Assembly (NCBI GenBank): GCA_019914995.1
Contig: CM034134.1
Coordinates: 886,145 to 950,144 of the forward strand
DNA length: 64,000 bases
Direction: 5' to 3'
From: Acanthochlamys bracteata
Lineage: Eukaryota > Streptophyta > Magnoliopsida > Pandanales > Velloziaceae
Part shown: one piece after another, positions 10,646-23,524 of the stretch
Numbering within the stretch: the first letter of the stretch is position 1
How the letters are laid out: every line of letters starts with the position of its first letter
The notes under the pieces: model-generated
The model's input: the letters and a program-made list of their open reading frames with translations, nothing else
Told to the model about the DNA's origin: nothing
The model's database searches: none
Translations under genes and position numbers: made by a program

Positions 10646-12770
10646 ACTTAGTGGTGGTTTAGAAATGCATGTAAATTGTATCGATGATGTTTGAAGTGCT
10701 TTTGGGTAAATTTTTCTGGATATATATAGGCATTCTATGAAGTTTCTGTTTAATTATTTGTTTTGTACAGCTTCGGGTGTGTATTGAATTTTAAAAAATT
10801 AATAAAAAATTTAATTTTAGAATTTATTTATTTTATATTAAAAATAAATATAAAAAGAATAAAATTGGGATCATAGTTAAACAGAATACAAAAAATTATT
10901 TACTAAAAAATTATTTTTAATTTATTTCATAAACAGAATACAAAAAATTTAACTTTTAATTTATTTTTTCTTAGAAAGAACATAAAATTAAATCTACCAC
11001 TAACAGTATTAATTTTGTAACTTAGTTTTTAATAATTTTTTAATAATTCACTTTCAGCTTAAATCAAACGCACTCTAAATCAAAATAGTGAGAAAACTAA
11101 TATTTTGAATAGATTTATTAATAGACGGCCATATTTAGAGGAACTTTTTTTAATTTTTAATTTTATATTTTTTAATAAAGTTTATAAAATATTCTAATAA
11201 AATTATTAAAATTTTTTAATAGTACAAAAAAATTTTATATTGTAAAATTTTTTTATTAAGTATTTTTATTTTTATAATAAAAAATAGAATTTATTTCTAA
11301 AAAATCTTTAAAATATTTTTTTTGAAAAACTTTTTGCAATAAGCAATTTCAAACATCTCCATATCTGTTACAGTGTAAAGTAAATTTTTAATAAGTAATT
11401 CTTTTAAAATAGATTTATAAAATGAATGAGAAATTTTTTAATGATTGTAGTTAAAAAGTGAATGCGGAAGAATTTTTTGTATGCGGTTATATTTGAACGT
11501 AAGTCTGAAAAAAGTAAATTTCGATCAAGTTGAAACATGTCCTGAAGATAATTAGTCAAAAAGAAACCTTTTTTTTACTATAATGGAAGTTTAGAAATTC
11601 TTTTAAAAATGAATTTCTTTAAATAAATAATATTTCTATTCTTATTTTAAAAATAGCTCTATATTTTTATTATAAATAATAATAATAAATTAATAATATT
11701 TTACGAATAGAACTTTTTTTATAATTTCTAAAATTTTTAAAATTTTAAAAAAATTTATTAAATAATATGAAATAAAAAGGAAAAGAAAAGTAAAGACTAA
11801 ATTTTCAAAGTTCTTAAGGACGTATTTATCAACACTCCAAATTTAATTTTTTTGAAACTCACTTTCAATATAAAATATATACAAAAATTAAAATAAAATT
11901 ATTTATTAATAAATTATTTTTAAAACATACTATAAATATTTTATTAATATATAATTTTATTTTTTATTAAATATTTTTAATTTTTTATTTAATTTTTTAA
12001 TTTTGATGAAAAACTTACTTTACTCACAAAATAAATACGCCCTAATTCAAATTTCAACAATGTTTCTAACGACCCACCTTTTCTATCATAATTATTTTTA
12101 AAGTCTAAAGTGCGTATCTCATCTTTTATCATAGAGATTGCGAACGTAATAAACATAGAGTGTATTGACCAATCATTCATATATTTAAGTTTGAAAAAAC
12201 AAATTAAAATTATATAGTCTCCAAGATAATGTTCCAAATTATTTTTCTCAAAATATCTAAACTTTCTCATTTCATCGCATGTGTTTGGTAGTGCTTGTGA
12301 CACTGATTTTTATTTTAATAAATAAAATTTGTATTCTTAAAATTTTTTTATAATATTAATTATATTTCACTTTATATTTCTATGTCTTTATTTGTCCTGT
12401 CTTTATCTGCGTATCAATTCCCAATACTCAAAACAACTGACTTTTGTTTCCAATTTTTTTGAACCTGACGCTGAAATAGAAGATATTTTGGATTTTTAAA
12501 AAAATGAGTTATATTTTTTATTTTAAAAAAAAATAAAAATATATAATAAAAAAATTTTATTTTGTAAATATTTTTATATTATTTAAAATTTTAAATAAAT
12601 TTTAGATATCTATAAAATATATATTAAAAAATATAAAATTAAAAAAATTAAAAAACTATTTTTAATAAACGGTATCAAACGCGCTCGTAGATCCCTACAC
12701 AGATAACAAAAAAGGAAGCAACTTTTATTAAAAAATCTATATACAATAATACAAGACCAAGAATAGGAAT
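10646..12770. other. Intergenic AT-rich DNA between AKR copies 1 and 2
   Basis: The first 100-150 bp should be the 3' UTR of AKR copy 1. The remainder is A/T-rich with several MITE-like palindromic blocks (for example about 11131-11360 and 12480-12690, the latter ending in CAAACGCGCTCG). No exon, RNA gene or clear target-site duplication was found. The minus-strand frame at 11989-12303 has no recognisable domain and no coding signal. Confidence 0.6.
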
Positions 12771-13240
12771 GTGAAGATTGAACTTTAGTTATTTATTTCA
12801 AACGTTCTAGATTAAATTTGAAGCACTCTAAAATAGGATACGAATCTTTGTAATAAAATTTTACTCAATTAATCAGATTATAAATCGACATCAATCTAAC
12901 ATTTTAATTGAAAAAAGTATTTTTTATTTTTTTCATTTTAATTAAAATATTAAATAAAAATTAATTTATGTATTAATTGAGCGAAAATTTTATAACTAAA
13001 ATTTCGATCGATAATTTTTTATATTCAGCTATGTATATTAAATTTAAATCATTCTAAGTTAGAGTGCCTTATAGTTGCCGTTATTTTTACATATTATATA
13101 GTTATATATATAATTTTTATTTTGGTTTTTTTTTTTAAAGTCGAGCTCTGTTGGCCGCCTTCCGTGCTGAGAGAATGAAGATTCGGCACGCTATTTGACA
13201 AATGATAGAATTTCTGGTAGACATCCCTCCCACAAGAAAA

Positions 13241-13474
13241 TTGATGTTTAAAATAAAATTTTTTTAAAATTAAAAATATTTTTATTTTTTTTGAAAAATA
13301 AGTTTTATTTTTTTTATTTTTAAAAAATAATAAAAATATATAATAAAAAATCTTATTTCGTAAAATTTTTCTATATTTTTAAATTTTTAAATAAATTTTT
13401 ATATATTTATAAAATATATAATATAAAATAAAAAATTTAAAATTTTTGTTGAAGAAAAGTAATCACAAACACCC
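13241..13474. mobile_element. MITE inserted upstream of AKR copy 2, absent from copy 3
   Basis: Comparison with the paralogous site (27165-27176, ACAAGAAAGACT) shows a 234-bp A/T-rich insertion here. The ends TTGATGTTTA and CAAACACCC form short inverted repeats, and AAA lies on both sides, consistent with a 3-bp target duplication. It ends 94 bp before the AKR start codon. The paralogue supplies an exact empty site, so the boundaries are firmer than for other MITEs here. Confidence 0.78.
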
Positions 13475-13568
13475 AAAAGACTCTTCTGGAAGGAACCAAA
13501 TCCCTTACTTAAACACCTTCACTCCTTTCATGCAACAACAGTCAAAGATTCAACCAGTAAACACAAAA

Positions 13569-15951
13569 ATGGCTTCCGCAATAACTGTTCCAAAAGTGAA
13601 GCTAAACTCCGGCTACGAGATGCCGGTGATCGGAATGGGAACGGGAGGGGAACGAAAACTATCAAAAGAAGAGATAGTGAAAGCTTTAGTGAAGGGTGTA
13701 GGAGTTGGTTACAGACACTTTGACACTGCTGCTCTTTACGGAAGTGAGCCTGCGTTAGGTAAGGCGATCGCCGAGGCGGTCGACAGAGGGATTGTCGACA
13801 GCAGGGAGGAGTTTTTCGTTACTTCGAAAGTTTGGTGTACTGATAATCACCCTGATCTTGTTCTTCCTGCTCTCAAGAAAACTCTGCAGTGAGTATTAGT
13901 ATTAATCTTTATCTTCTTGATCTGTTTTCTTGTTTATAATATGATTTGATTCACTAGAACAAAGAGGTAAAAAATGGTAGTGCTCTTAAGTATACAAATT
14001 CTTTTGCTGATTCCTTATTTCACTTATGAGATAGTTTTTTTTTGTTTTGGAGTTCATGCTATATAAAGATTTGATAAAGATTATACGAGCACTTATCGGC
14101 ATGACCCAAAACTATCAGGCTCGAGAATGTCAGTGGCGTTAGTTTCACAAACATTTGTCAAATTTTGTTAAATCTTTATGATAGAGATCGTTCGTAGAGT
14201 GATCTACTTAGTGGGATAACTTTTGGTGTTTTTATATCTTTTTTGGAGGGACACTGGCTTCATGTAAAAGAGACTAATAAAGGGTTTTTCGCCAGTTTAA
14301 GGGAAGATGCAGCTTGAAACAAGGCAGGACAATTTGTAAGAACCGAAGGAGGAACAATTTCTAGTTCCTTTATTATTGAGTAAAATGAAAGTAAAATGTT
14401 TGAACTACATAGTACTATGGTACCTCTATGGCTGCATCTTTGGTACCATTTTTCTACCATTACGGTTGGGATGTGATAAGATACAGTTTTGAAATGGGTG
14501 TTAGAAAATTTTTGATAGATTTAAGAAGACGTAAGCGATCGGGTACATAAAGGCGGAACTGAATGTGTATCGAGCTTCTTGCTTTCTTTATTTGAAGAAA
14601 TGATTCATTCTTGCCAAAGTAATATCTTATTGAAACTCATGGAGATGACAAGGAATACGTATTCAGTAAATGCTTGTTGTTCTTGTTGATGCATTGGTTG
14701 TCAATGGAAACATCATTGCAGGAGTAGTATATCGAATGCATATGTTATAAATCGGTTCAAACAAAATAGCTATGTGTTCTTTTGGAAAGTGTTTTCAAAA
14801 TTGTTATGTTTTTTAGATTGATCACATGCTGTTTACTTCAAGTTAGCAAGTTGATCGGAAAGTATCCTTGTCAGTGTTTGATTTCATGGCAATGCAATCC
14901 CTCCCTCTTTCACCAAGAATGTCCTTATTAGGATATTAGTACAAGATGATGGCCACTCTTTGCGTATTGTTTCTAGTAGATGATTCGTTCTTTTAGCAGC
15001 TTTTATTCGGCTACTATTAAGATGTCCTTGTTTTAAAAAGTAGAACAAAGCTCCGGTGATACCCAATTCAGAGAAACCTTTCGAGAATAATGTTTCTTGA
15101 TGTTTATGTTACATTGCAGAAACCTTGGCCTAGAGTACCTAGACCTCTACTTAATCCATTGGCCTGTGAGAGTGAAACATGGAGAGATCAAAATTCCATT
15201 TCCAAAGGAAGACATCCTTCCCTTTGAAATGAAGGAAACATGGGCGGCAATGGAGGAGTGTCAAAGGTTAGGTCTTGTAAAATCTATCGGAGTAAGCAAC
15301 TTTTCTTCAAAGAAGCTCGAAGAATTACTGAAAACTGCTGCTATTCCTCCTGCAGTCAACCAGGTAGACAACATTTCTAGCTAACGACAATTGTGTTGAT
15401 GTTCAATGGTTTTACCTTTTTTTTTATAAAATTCTTATAATCTTTTGTAGGTGGAAATGAATACATCATGGCATCAAATTAAGCTACGGAAATTCTGCTC
15501 AGAGAAAGGAATTCATATCACTGCATGGTCGCCTTTAGGGGCATGGGGAGCGCCATGGGGATCGCTTGAGGTCAAGAACAGCCAAGTCTTGAAAGAAATT
15601 GCAGATGCTAAGGGAAAATCTGTCCCCCAGGTACTGCACCATTTACTTCAAACCATTTAACTTCAGTAGAAATTTATAGTTTTCATTTTTGTTGTTGGTT
15701 AAGATCCGTTTTTTCTTCTGCCATAGATTGCTTTAAGGTGGCTGTATGAACAAGGAGTGAGTGCCGTGGTTAAGAGCTTCAACGAGGAACGGATGAAACA
15801 AAACCTGCAGATTTTTGACTGGGAACTGAGTGAAGAAGACCGTAAAAAGATTGAAGCAATACCTCAAGTTAAGGGATGCAAAGGATTGGAGCTTGTCTCA
15901 CCTAATGGTCCTTACAAGTCCCTTGAAGAATTATGGGATGGAGAAATTTGA
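13569..15951 (+). CDS. NADPH-dependent aldo-keto reductase, AKR4 family (copy 2)
   Basis: Four exons: 13569-13888, 15120-15363, 15451-15630 and 15727-15951. Together 969 nt, 322 aa. The start [15 protein letters not shown] is chosen because it aligns with copies 1 and 3; the open frame extends upstream to 13446 but that part runs into the MITE and is not family-like. Catalytic residues Asp52, Tyr57, Lys87 and His120 are present, and KSFNEERM supplies the NADPH-binding Lys264, Ser265 and Arg270. Intron 1 is 1231 bp. Copy 2 differs from copy 3 at 13 residues: K38E, G43A, S78G, V125L, I130F, K161R, I198T, K202N, A222S, E291D, C299Y, L304H and K312T (copy 2 to copy 3). Four of these are in the last 35 residues, the loop region that shapes the substrate pocket in AKRs. 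Substrate unknown. Confidence 0.92.
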
Positions 15952-16703
15952 ATCTATGCTCAAAAGATTATCAAGCTTTACTGAAGAACCAATGGCATGA
16001 TATGCATGTAAACTGATTGAAATAAGAATTGAAGTATGGCTATAAAATGTTTCGATTTGTTTGTAAGACAACATGCTACTTATCAATATCAATAATAGTT
16101 TTTCAAGTGTGGTAACAGAATACTACGTACAGCGAGATTGAAGAATAAAGCACATTACATGAAAACTTACAGATGTTTGAAAGTAATTCTACAAACTGCT
16201 ACCTGACAATCTACCATAGATTGCTTACAAGTGTGAAGATTGAACCTTAGTTATTTATCCGACCCATAGTTATTTATTTCAAACGTTATAGATTAAATTT
16301 GAAGCACTCTAAATAGGATACGAATCTCTGTAATAAAATTTTACTCAATCAATCAGATTACAAATCGATATCAATCAGACATTTTGATCAAAAGAAATAT
16401 ATTTATTTTTTTATTTTTTTCATTTTAATTAAAATATTAAATAAAAATTATGTTGGAACTATCAAGTTAATTTTGATGATAATAAAGAATTAAAAATTAT
16501 AATTTATATTAGACTAATAATCTGAAATCAAGCTCTGCAGAATTAGACAAATCAAGATCATTTTATTTACTGAACAATAACAGTCATTATGCAGCTAACG
16601 GTTTTGCTAATACAAATTAAACAGCATATAGAATAGAAGATCCCATAGTCACACTACAGTCAGCTGATCAACCGCTGAAGTATACGAAAATCTCTTTGTA
16701 TCA

Positions 16704-16967
16704 CCCAAAATAGAGTACTGAGTTCAACTACAACAAAACTTAGCTCAAGCTCCTTGCTTCAAAAATCTTTTGGACTCACAACACATTGAAGCAATTTAAA
16801 TACAAGATTCACAACGAGCAATTTTACAAAAAGAACCCAAAATAGAGTACTGAGTTCAACTACAACAAAACTTAGCTCAAGCTCCTTGCTTCAAAAATCT
16901 TCTGGACTCACAACACATTGAAGCAATTTAAATACAAGATTCACAACGAGCAATTTTACAAAAAGAA
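16704..16967 (+). repeat. 132-bp tandem duplication within the 5' LTR
   Basis: 16704-16835 is repeated at 16836-16967 with a 132-bp period and only one difference noticed (TCTTTTGG versus TCTTCTGG). The 3' LTR has a single copy. The near identity of the two copies compared with the 9% LTR divergence shows the duplication is much younger than the insertion, or was present in only one template at integration. Confidence 0.92.
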
Positions 16968-17392
16968 AAAGCTCAATGATCAAGGAGAAAAAGTAAATTA
17001 TACAATTAAGATTGACTAATCAAGTCAACACTGGAAAGTCAAATAAATTCAAAGCAGTCAACCTGGGATGCATTTAATATAGACAAGCCAACTCAGCTCT
17101 CTCATATTACAGACAATAATTTAACTAAATCAAGTTCATAATTACTGACGGTAAATTTAAATTTTTCTACACTATATTTAATGCTATGAAAATATTGCAC
17201 AAAAACAACCAAAAGTAATTGTAAAAGCGGTTGATTAACCACTGGACAAACTGCTCCTCTAGCCTGAACGTCTACCAATGAAACAGAACGCCAACGGCTA
17301 CGTTCTACAACGGTTCCTGCAAAGAGACGAAATTTTATAAAAAAGAAGACAGAGTAACATATAAAGAATAGAGAGAATAGAAGACGAACAAA

Positions 17393-17402
17393 TATATAAA
17401 AG
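17393..17402 (+). promoter_or_regulatory. TATA box of the 5' LTR
   Basis: TATATAAAAG lies in the 5' LTR just before ACTCAACAGCTCTACTC, a plausible transcription start region. The 3' LTR has the mutated form GATATACAAG at the matching position. Confidence 0.6.
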
Positions 17403-18046
17403 AACTCAACAGCTCTACTCAAGCAATTGAAATCCTCCTGCTGATCACACTGAAGATATCTCTCTCAGCAACCTCTCTGATCATCTCATTAGAAATACTT
17501 TATGAACACTTAACCATCATGAGATAGATCCTGTGCTCAATTTCGTTTATTTTTTTTGTAATCTCTTACTGACTTTGTGACAGAGTTGCTGCGGGCACCA
17601 GGTAAGAAAGCTCAGGTGGAGTTTGGTGAAAGTTTTTAAACCTTATAATAGAGCTAGCATTTCAGCTAGAGAGACGTATGTGTCTAATAGGCTGTTAGGT
17701 ATTATCTTGGCAAAGAAACCTGGTAAGAGTAAGTGTGCTTGGTGAAGCACTTTATTTTTTGTGTATATGTAGCTTATTAAAGATTTAGTGAAGCTTTGGA
17801 TCTGGTGATAGAGCGTCCGTGGATGTAGGCAAATGGGTTTTGCCGAACCACGTTAAATACTCTGAGTACTATCTTTTTTATCTAAGTAAGTAAATATTCT
17901 AACTCTTTCTGTCTGCAGGTTACAGAATTAATACAGCTGGCTGTAAGCTTTCTGTCCGTAAGATAACTAAACTTCACAAAAATTTTTATTGACTAACTCA
18001 ATTCACCCCTTATCTTTTGAGTTAATCTTATAGGAGAACTAACAAT

Positions 18047-18058
18047 TGGTATCTAAGC
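18047..18058 (+). other. Primer-binding site (initiator tRNA-Met type)
   Basis: TGGTATCTAAGC starts 14 bp after the 5' LTR. It matches the plant copia primer site TGGTATCAGAGC, complementary to the 3' end of initiator tRNA-Met, at 10 of 12 positions. Confidence 0.75.
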
Positions 18059-18106
18059 AGACCTCTTGAAATCAAAGGTCTAACAACCTTGAGGTAAAAG
18101 ATTCTT

Positions 18107-19785
18107 ATGGCTAACATTGTTCCTATAGCTTTTGAAGGTAGATCTTTTAATAGACCACCACTCTTTGATGGAACGAACTATGACTACTGGAAAACAAAAA
18201 TGACAATCTTCATTCGAGCAAAAGACTTTCTAGAAGATCATACACGATGGACCAATCGTGCCAACTAAGTCAGCCCAGATGGAATACGAATTCCAAAGAC
18301 AGAACGTGAATATAAAGATGAAGACAACAAGCTTATATTAATGAATGACAGAGCCATAAATCTTTTCTACTGCGCACTGGATCCAAATGAGTTTAATAGA
18401 ATCAATGCTTGCAACACTGCAAAAGAAATATGGGATCAATTAGAAGTAACACATGAAGGAACTACGCAAGTCAAGAAAATCAGAGTAAACCTACTCATTC
18501 ATGAATATGAAAACTATAAAATGAACCGAAGTGAGTCCATTACTCGAATATTTACTAGATTTACTAATATCACAAATCCTCTCAAAAATTTAGGAAAGGT
18601 CTTCAAACCCGAAGAACTGAAATAGAAAATACTAAGAGCTGTGCTGCCAACCTTTGGATCAAAAGATGCCATAGAGGAAAATCAACTTTTCCTCAAATGT
18701 CTCTGGATGAACTAATTGGTAAACTAATGGCCAAAGAACTGTCATTAAAGAAATCTGATGAACGTTCTGAAGGGATTGCATTAAAAATAAATGACCAGCA
18801 GGTAAATGATTCCTCCTCTGATGAAGATATTGCTCTACTAATCCGAAAATTTAGAAGTTTTATCAAAAGAAATAAGTTTAGAAAAAGAAGTGGTTATGGA
18901 AGAAACAATAGAGGAGAAGACAAACAAGACACAAATTGCTTCAACTGCAACAAATCAGGACATTTCAAGAACGAATGTCCCTTGCTCAAGAAATCGAAAT
19001 ATAAAAACTCAAGAAGAAAACGAGCTATGACAGTCTGAAGCGATGAAGATGAAAGCTCATCAGAAGACAGTTAGATCGAGACAGAGAAAAATGAAGAGAG
19101 CAACTTATATCTGATGGCAGATCATGATAATACTAATGAGGTAAACTCTACTGACTATGATGACTCTAATGAAGAAGTACAATATGTATTTGATGAACTA
19201 TATGCAAAATATCTGTATGCTAAAACTGATTACAAAATTATGAAAGTTTGCATGCATAAATTTAATGATGAAAACGAATACCTAAAGAAAGAAATACTTG
19301 CACTAAAAAGTGCTTTAAAGGATAAGACTGATGCAATAAAAGACACACTACATACAGATTATGATCATATGAACTCTAAACTATGTGCATTGTATATTAA
19401 AAATAAACACCTGATGCAAACAAATGAAAAGCTACATGTCAAACTAAATGAATGTAAAACTGGAGAAATGACAAGTTGTGCAAGTATAGACATGATAAAG
19501 AAAATTGCTGAATTTGAAAAGTTGAATGAATCACTGAGTGGAGAAGTAGATAGACTGTCATATCTCACCATTCCAGATATTAAGCCCTTTATGAATGATT
19601 ATACTGATATGCACGTGAAAGAGAGCAAGCTGAAAGAAGAAAATCAAAAACTAATTCAAGAAAACAAAAGTCTGCAAAGTAAGAATCTCGATCTACAAGC
19701 TTCACTGGTAAAATTTGTAAAAAAAAAGATAGACTTGATACAATACTGGGAGCTCAATGCAGCACATACAGAAAAGAAGGAATAG
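18107..19785 (+). pseudogene. Sirevirus-type gag, broken
   Basis: Starts with ATG at 18107. The first part carries the FDGTNYDYWKTKM motif of plant copia Gag, followed after a stop by a UBN2-like helical region (18341-18625), a frame change, and a zinc knuckle CFNCNKSGHFKNEC (CX2CX4HX4C) near 18938-18979. From 19114 to 19785 a charged Lys/Glu-rich stretch with heptad-like spacing predicts a coiled coil, which extends the Gag as in Sireviruses. Stops at about 18266, 18623 and 19036 and at least one frame change prevent a full-length product. It would have formed the particle shell and bound the RNA. Confidence 0.82.
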
Positions 19786-20059
19786 GATTTGTACCAACAT
19801 CTAAAGCAACTGATAAACAAATCTCAAGATATGATCAGCCCTCTACCAGCTACACAGATATGATGACAGTAAGGATGCAAAATAAAAAAAATTCGATGCC
19901 CAAAGCATGCACAGCAAATAAGTCTTATTTCACAACACCTTTTCTCAAATGTTTCATTGTGGTAGAAAAGATTACAATATTAATTCTTACTGGTATAAAA
20001 AAATACCAATAAAATAAAATTGATATGGGTTTCAAAAGAAATATTTAACAGTATTAACT

Positions 20060-23000
20060 CTCCAGTACCCAAAAAAATTTGAGTACCTAAGCATTGAAAC
20101 TTCTTTTGCAGGTAGGAGAAGAGCCAACCCGACTAAAATATAGCAAATGGTATTTGGATAGCGGGTGTCCAAGACACATGATAGGAAACGAAAAATGCTT
20201 CAGTAGCTTGCAAAAACAATTCGATGAAAATGTAATTCTTGGTAACAATAGTAAGTGTAAAGTAATAGGTGTGAAAAAAATAGGTAATCCATCATCCCTC
20301 TGCATAGAAAATATTCTTCATGTTAAATAATTAAAACATAACTTAATAAGTATAAATCAACTGTGTGATAATGGTTTCAAGGTCAACTTTGATAATCATT
20401 TCTGTTCAATTGTTAACCTATCATTTGGAGAAAAAATATTAAATGGAAAAAGAAAGGCAACGTTTATGTGCTCTATATTGATGATCTTCCTAACTATAAA
20501 ATGTGTTTAGTAGCAAGCCAGCAGAAAAGTAGTTGGCTCTGGCATAGACGTTTAGGACACTGCAATATCAAGATACTATCGAAACTGTCTAAGTAGAAAT
20601 TAGTGAAGGGTCTGCCTGAAACAAACTACAGTTTGAATGAACTATATGATGCCTGTGCTAAAAAAATAAGTGAAATCATCATTCAAGCACAAGCAGGTGA
20701 TAACAACTAGCCAACCATCACAATTACTGCATATAGATTTGTTTGGACCATCAAAGACAGCAAGCTTGGGAGGTAAATACTACTGTTTAATAATTGTAAA
20801 TAATTATTCTCGTTTTTGTTGGGTCTATTTTCTATCATATAAGAATGATGATCTAAAAACATTTATATGTTTCTTAAAAAATATTCAAAAATTACTCAAT
20901 GTAAATATCTGTGTTATTAGAAGTAATCATGGTAAGAAATTTCAAAACTTTTATTTTGATGAATTTTGTGACTCAAATGGTCTAACGAATAACTTCTCTG
21001 CTCCTAGAACCCCTCAACAAAATGGTGTAGTGGAAAGAAAAAATAGAGTATTAGTAGAAATGGCTCGAATCATGTTAATAGAGCGAAACCTGCCAAAATA
21101 GTTTTAGGCTAAAGCTATTAACACTGCATGCCACATTATCAATCGTGCATTTATTCGTCCTATTCTTAAAAAGACTTCATATGAGCTTCTAAAGGGAAGA
21201 ACTTCAAATATTGCTTATTTAAGAACCTTTGTATGCAAATATTTTATACTAAACAATGGGAAAGATAACCTTAAAATGTTTGATGCAAAAAGTGACGAAG
21301 GTATTTTTTTGGTTATTCCTCAACATCAAAAGCATATAGAATCTTTAATAAACGAACAATAATTGTTGAAGAATTCATGCATGTATTATTCAATGAGACT
21401 AACAATGGGCCAAGAAAGAATTTAGAACTAGATGCAGGATCAGAAGAAGAATGAGAGTTATTCTCATCGACAGAAATACAACAAATTACAGAGAATCAAA
21501 CAGCTGACGAACAGCCAGCTGAAATAACAGAAGAAGGACAAATCTTTAGAAATATACCTGATCAAGCATAAATCCATGAACAAATCAACAGACCTTTCAA
21601 GCACAGATCCAGTCATCCACAAGAAAACATATTGGGTGAGGTAAATGAAGGTATAAGGACTAGATCTCATTTTAAAAATAACTTTATGGAACATTCTGCT
21701 TTTGTATCAAATTTAGAACCAAAATGTATATATGATGTTTTGACAGATAACTCATGGATCATTGCTATGCAAGAGGAACTAAATCAGTTTGAAAGAAATA
21801 ATGTATGAAATCTTGTTACGAAACCTTCAAACAAATCCATAATAGGAACTAAGTGGGTGTTCAGAAATAAATTGGATGAAAATGGTAATATCATTAGAAA
21901 CAAAGCTAGACTAATAGCAAAAGGATATAATCAAGAAGAAGGAATAGATTTTGATGAAACTTATGCTCATGTTGCACGTCTTTAGGCTATTAGAATACTA
22001 CTTGCGTTTGCATGCCACAAAGATTTTAAACTCTTTCAAATGGATGTTAAAAATGCCTTTTTGAATGGATTCTTAAAAGAAGAAGTGTATGTTGAACAAC
22101 TTCCTGATTTTGAAAACACAAAATTTTTAAGTCATATATATAAACTGAACAAAGCAGTTTATGGTCTGATACAAGCTCCCAAAGATTGGTATGAGCTGTT
22201 GAGCACATTTCTGATTGATAAAGGCTTCAGCCGAGGTAAAATTAACTTAACTTTATTTATCTAGCGTGAAGATAATGACACGTTAATTGTGCAAATTTAT
22301 CTAGATGATATAATCTTTGATGCTAATAACGAAAGACTGTGCAGAAAATTCTCTGACTTGATGTAAGAAGAGTTTGAAATGAGCCTAATGGGAGAACTGA
22401 ATTATTTTCTTACTCTTCAAATTAAACAACTGAAAAATGACATCTTTATAAGTCAAAGTAAGTATATTAAAGAACTGATCAAAAAGTACAGCATGGAAAG
22501 AAGCAAAAAGATAAACACTCCAATTTCTACCTTTTGCAAATTAAACCGAGATGAGACAGGTATAGCAGTTGATCAAAAACTATATAGAGGTATGATTGGA
22601 TCAATTTTATATCTTACTGCCAGTAGACCGGATATTCAATTTAGTGTGTGCCTATGTGTTAGATTTTAAAGTGATCCAAAAGAGTCCCAATTGATAGCTG
22701 TCAAACGAATTATTAGATACTTACTTGGAACCAAAGAATTAGGATTATTCTACTCCAGAGGATGTGAATTTAATTTATATGCTTATGCTGATGCTGATTT
22801 TGGTGGTTGCAGGCTTGATAGAAAGAGCACAAGTGGCTTATGTCAGTTTCTAGGAAGCTGCTTAACCTCATGGTGTTTTAGAAAACAAGCTTCAGTAGCA
22901 ATGTCCACTGTCGAAGCAGAATACATAGCTGTCGAAAGTTGTTGCTCTCAGGTACTTTGGATAAAACAATAACTTCTTAACTTTGGTTTTGATTTTAAAA

Positions 23001-23239
23001 ATGTGCCCATATTTTGTGATAATACTAGTGCCATCAAGTTAACTAAAAATTCTATTCAACATTCACGCACAAAGCACATTGATTTAAAACACCATTTCAT
23101 TAGAGAGCATGTTGAATGCAATAACATAGTATTAAACTTTGTTAATTCTGAAAATCAACTGGCTGACGTCTTTACCAAACCTCTAGGATTTGACACTTTT
23201 TCAAAAATCTGCCATGAGTTAGGTCTATGCATAATATAA
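20060..23239 (+). pseudogene. copia pol (protease, integrase, reverse transcriptase, RNase H), broken
   Basis: Protease: LDSGCPRHM near 20154 keeps the Asp-Ser-Gly active site. Pre-integrase zinc region: WHRRLGH near 20541. Integrase core 20670-21101: the first Asp (HIDLFGP) and the Glu (QQNGVVERKNR) remain, but the middle catalytic Asp position reads Asn (IRSNHGKKF). Reverse transcriptase from about 21740, with [10 protein letters not shown] at 22040 and the YLDD active site near 22300. RNase H to 23239, with ADADFGG, STVEAEYIA, DNTSAI and LADVFTKPL. Several stops (for example after 21099, 22262, 22667 and 22970) and a frame change between integrase and reverse transcriptase inactivate it. 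No restored version is given. Confidence 0.9.
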
Positions 23240-23524
23240 TCTTGCTCTGTTTTGCATCTCTATTCTGTACATCAACTTCAGCATATAATCAGCCATACAA
23301 CAGCTGATTGCATTTATCAAAATGATGGTAAGCAGCTGACCGGTCACGTGCTAAACACATGATCAAGCTGACTTATGTTAGGCTGTATACATTATAAATT
23401 AACCTAACCAGACAGCTCTTCACATCTCATCGTTCTCAATTCCAAACCGAAAAATTCCCTCCCAAAACCCTTTTTTTTGAATCTTCAGATCTCAATTCCT
23501 CAAACCTTACTCTGAATCTCTGTT

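Larger units (their letters stand above)
12771..16232 (+). repeat. Tandem duplication unit 1 (promoter, AKR copy 2, 3' flank)
   Basis: From GTGAAGATTGAACTTTAG at 12771 to CTTACAAG near 16232 this 3.46-kb unit is repeated as 16233-29894. The two units match through upstream DNA, all exons, all introns and about 250 bp of 3' flank. Differences are point changes plus a MITE and a 31-bp indel in the upstream part and a 10.45-kb retrotransposon in unit 2. Exons differ at 18 of 969 positions; intron 1 differs by a few percent plus small indels. Confidence 0.85.
16451..18032 (+). repeat. 5' LTR, 1582 bp
   Basis: It aligns along its length with 25456-26904. By hand count the first about 385 positions differ at about 35 (about 9%), nearly all transitions, the pattern left by deamination of methylated cytosines. 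It is 133 bp longer than the 3' LTR because of the internal tandem duplication at 16704-16967. Confidence 0.9.

Noticed and set aside
13446-13568. N-terminal extension of AKR copy 2
   Set aside because: It begins inside the MITE and is not conserved in copies 1 or 3 or in the family; ATG at 13569 is the start.
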